Assembly (NCBI GenBank): GCA_947464365.1
Contig: CANHWS010000161.1
Span: 1-7,953 of the forward strand
DNA length: 7,953 nucleotides
Direction of reading: 5' to 3'
From: Cytophagaceae bacterium
GTDB taxonomy: Bacteria; Bacteroidota; Bacteroidia; Cytophagales; Flexibacteraceae
Shown here: positions 6,745 to 7,953 of the stretch, piece by piece
Layout of the letters: each line of letters starts with the position of its first letter
Numbering within the stretch: position 1 is the first letter of the stretch
Notes under the pieces: model-generated
What the model was told of the DNA's origin: nothing
Database searches by the model: none
What the model saw: the letters and a program-made list of their open reading frames with translations, nothing else
Program-made: the position numbers and the translations under genes

Positions 6745-7004
6745 AAAATCAATAGGTGAGTGTTGTTAGGTAAATTCGGTTAAAAAGGTAGCGTTAATAA
6801 CGTAGCAAAGCATCGGCCTCAATGTGGTTTTGCGTGCTGCTGGTCGTACTGCAAGGTAAGGTTTTATCCTAATTAGGGACAAGTAAGCTGGTTTTTTTCT
6901 GACAGTCTTTTCTGGCCAGACCTTCCTAACTGGGTATCCTCAAATTTATGGCCTGATGCCCAATGTAGGTCATAGGTCAATATTGCCAAGGTGTGATCCT
7001 GGTA
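6745..7004. other. 260-bp gap between dut and the nucleotidyltransferase, with short palindromes and a -7-like element
   Basis: No gene is supported here. Visible elements are TAAATTTG on the - strand (6948-6941), an exact match to the Bacteroidota -7 pattern but without a TTG at the right upstream distance; the palindrome CCTAATTAGG (6868-6877); CGTTA-A-TAACG (6792-6802); the palindrome CAATATTG (6978-6985); and a tandem TAGGTCA direct repeat (6966-6979). A separate promoter for the nucleotidyltransferase is plausible given the gap length, but it is not well defined. I see no clear terminator for dut. Confidence 0.3.
6966..6979. repeat. Tandem TAGGTCA direct repeat
   Basis: Two abutting exact copies of TAGGTCA lie just beyond the dut stop, followed by AATATTG. 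The same TAGGTCAAT string occurs at 41-49 within the dyad cluster at the other end of the window. A 7-bp tandem repeat can arise by chance or slippage; a binding site is possible but unproven. Confidence 0.3.
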
Positions 7005-7442
7005 TTACTTTCCTGTGCTGCCATAGCCTCCGGCCCCTCGTTCGGTATCGTCTAGCTCCTCCACTTCTGCCCACTGGGCTGTTGCATGCTCCGCGATTAC
7101 AAGTTGTGCAATGCGCTCCCCATCTTGCACGACGAAGTCTTGATCGCTGTGGTTGATCAGTAAGACCTTCACCTCGCCCCGGTAATCAGCATCGATGGTG
7201 CCCGGGCTGTTGAGTACCGTCACTCCATGCTTAAGGGCCAGGCCAGACCTAGGTCGCACTTGTCCTTCGAATCCGTTCGGGATCGCCATCTGCAAACCTG
7301 TCGGTATCAGAACCCGTTGACCAGGCTTGATGGTAACTGCCTCCTCCAGAAAGGCGCGAAGATCCATCCCTGCACTTTGCAACGTTTGATAATGAGGCAG
7401 CGGGTGGCGGCTTTTGTTGATGATCTGAATCGGAACGGACAT
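7005..7442 (-). CDS. dut: Deoxyuridine 5'-triphosphate nucleotidohydrolase (dUTPase)
   Basis: 145 residues, the usual length of a trimeric bacterial dUTPase, with ATG at 7442-7440. All five family motifs are present: AGMDLRA (24-30); PRSGLALKHGV (64-74) with the conserved Arg/Ser; GTIDADYRGE (81-90) with the catalytic Asp and the Tyr that excludes ribose; GERIAQLVI (108-116); and the mobile C-terminal RGAGGYGSTG (135-144). The aromatic residue that stacks on uracil in motif 5 is Tyr140 here where Phe is commoner, a mild substitution. The enzyme hydrolyses dUTP to dUMP and pyrophosphate, keeping uracil out of DNA and feeding dTMP synthesis. It lies 105 bp after the aminopeptidase gene and 260 bp ahead of the nucleotidyltransferase on the same strand. 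The identification is secure. Confidence 0.97.
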   Translation of the reverse strand: MSVPIQIINKSRHPLPHYQTLQSAGMDLRAFLEEAVTIKPGQRVLIPTGLQMAIPNGFEGQVRPRSGLALKHGVTVLNSPGTIDADYRGEVKVLLINHSDQDFVVQDGERIAQLVIAEHATAQWAEVEELDDTERGAGGYGSTGK

Positions 7443-7547
7443 CCTGAGTGGGCTGTGGTTTCGGGTAAGGAAAAATTTAGATTGATGGTAAATGATACTC
7501 GATCTAAGAAATCGGGATGGCTATAATAATAATTGGGACGAATCAGC

Positions 7548-7953
7548 TTAGGTCCGCTGCGCCATCAATGCTTCGATTTCGTCAACCTCGATCGGGATAC
7601 CTGCCATCAGGTCGATAGGGGCACCATCGGTGATCACAAAATTGTTCTCGATCCGGATACCGATACCTTCCTCTGGTATGTAGATGCCTGGCTCGACGGT
7701 AAAGACCATGCCAGGTGTAAATGTGGTATACCGATGGCCCACATCATGTACATCAAGTCCGATGTGATGGCTGGTTCCGTGTGGAAAGTAGCGTTTGTAG
7801 AGTGGCTTCGCTGGGTCTTGGCGTTTGAGATCATCAGCAATAAGGAGGCCAAGACCAACAAGCTCTTGCTCCATCATCTTGCCGACGACAAACTCATAGT
7901 CTGGGAGGCTGTTGCCGACCCTAAGCATTTGTGCGGCTGCTTTATAGACCCGA
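7548..7953 (-). CDS. Xaa-Pro aminopeptidase, M24 family (partial: C-terminal 134 residues)
   Basis: The frame is open through the right window edge, so the 5' part lies outside; the Met at 7928 is internal, not a start. The visible part is the C-terminal half of a 'pita-bread' M24 domain. HGTSHHIGLDVHD (58-70 of the visible fragment) carries the metal-ligand histidine (His62, by comparison with E. coli PepP) and nearby active-site histidines 58 and 69. TVEPGIY (85-91) carries the ligand Glu87, and IRIENNF (99-105) the ligand Glu102. The two Asp ligands expected upstream are outside the window. The enzyme family removes an N-terminal residue ahead of proline using two metal ions, usually in the cytoplasm. 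The gene ends TAA at 7550-7548, followed by a 105-bp gap to dut with no clear terminator. The symbol pepP would fit, but the N-terminal domain cannot be checked. Confidence 0.92.
   Translation of the reverse strand, partial: RVYKAAAQMLRVGNSLPDYEFVVGKMMEQELVGLGLLIADDLKRQDPAKPLYKRYFPHGTSHHIGLDVHDVGHRYTTFTPGMVFTVEPGIYIPEEGIGIRIENNFVITDGAPIDLMAGIPIEVDEIEALMAQRT

Noticed and set aside
6956..7156. 66-codon + strand open frame across the dut 3' end
   Set aside because: It is antisense to dut, which has all five family motifs, and has no features of its own.
7500..7519. CGAT/ATCG hairpin between the aminopeptidase gene and dut as a terminator
   Set aside because: The stem is only 4 bp with no adjacent T-tract in either direction, so it is too weak to call.

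Overview
The window looks like chromosomal DNA of a member of the Bacteroidota. Four things point there: a DUF4292 lipoprotein gene directly behind a TPR-protein gene; this pair following a sugar nucleotidyltransferase and dut; start codons without clear Shine-Dalgarno sequences; and one good match to the Bacteroidota promoter pattern (TTTG, 18 nt, TAnnTTTG). I cannot place it more finely. There are no rRNA or tRNA genes, transposases, phage genes or CRISPR arrays in the window.

Left part, + strand (1-2925). A 262-bp upstream region carries clustered GGTC/GACC dyads. It is followed by a 660-residue membrane-anchored protein with a complete set of NodB/CE4 polysaccharide-deacetylase motifs behind a large unassigned extracytoplasmic region. 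Eleven bases later comes a 222-residue exported protein of unknown function. The two probably form a transcription unit for envelope or exopolysaccharide modification.

Right part, - strand (7953 down to 2990). In transcription order it holds the 3' end of an M24 Xaa-Pro aminopeptidase (cut by the window edge), dut (dUTPase), a 260-bp gap, a sugar-phosphate nucleotidyltransferase with a C-terminal left-handed beta-helix, a 292-bp gap, a 579-residue exported TPR protein, and a DUF4292 lipoprotein overlapping the TPR gene by 11 bp. The 292-bp gap holds the best promoter of the window. Downstream of that promoter is a leader with hairpins that cannot form together, ahead of a TTG-initiated TPR gene. 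The two strands converge at a 64-bp gap (2926-2989) with a modest hairpin.

Functionally this is an envelope region with housekeeping genes mixed in: activated-sugar synthesis, a periplasmic TPR scaffold, a LolA/LolB-like lipoprotein and a polysaccharide deacetylase, alongside dUTP hydrolysis and peptide turnover. I see no clear new multi-gene system such as a defence island or secretion locus. The points most worth checking are the structured TPR leader, the unassigned N-terminal half of the deacetylase with its unknown exported partner, and the apparent absence of the M23 peptidase gene I would expect after DUF4292.
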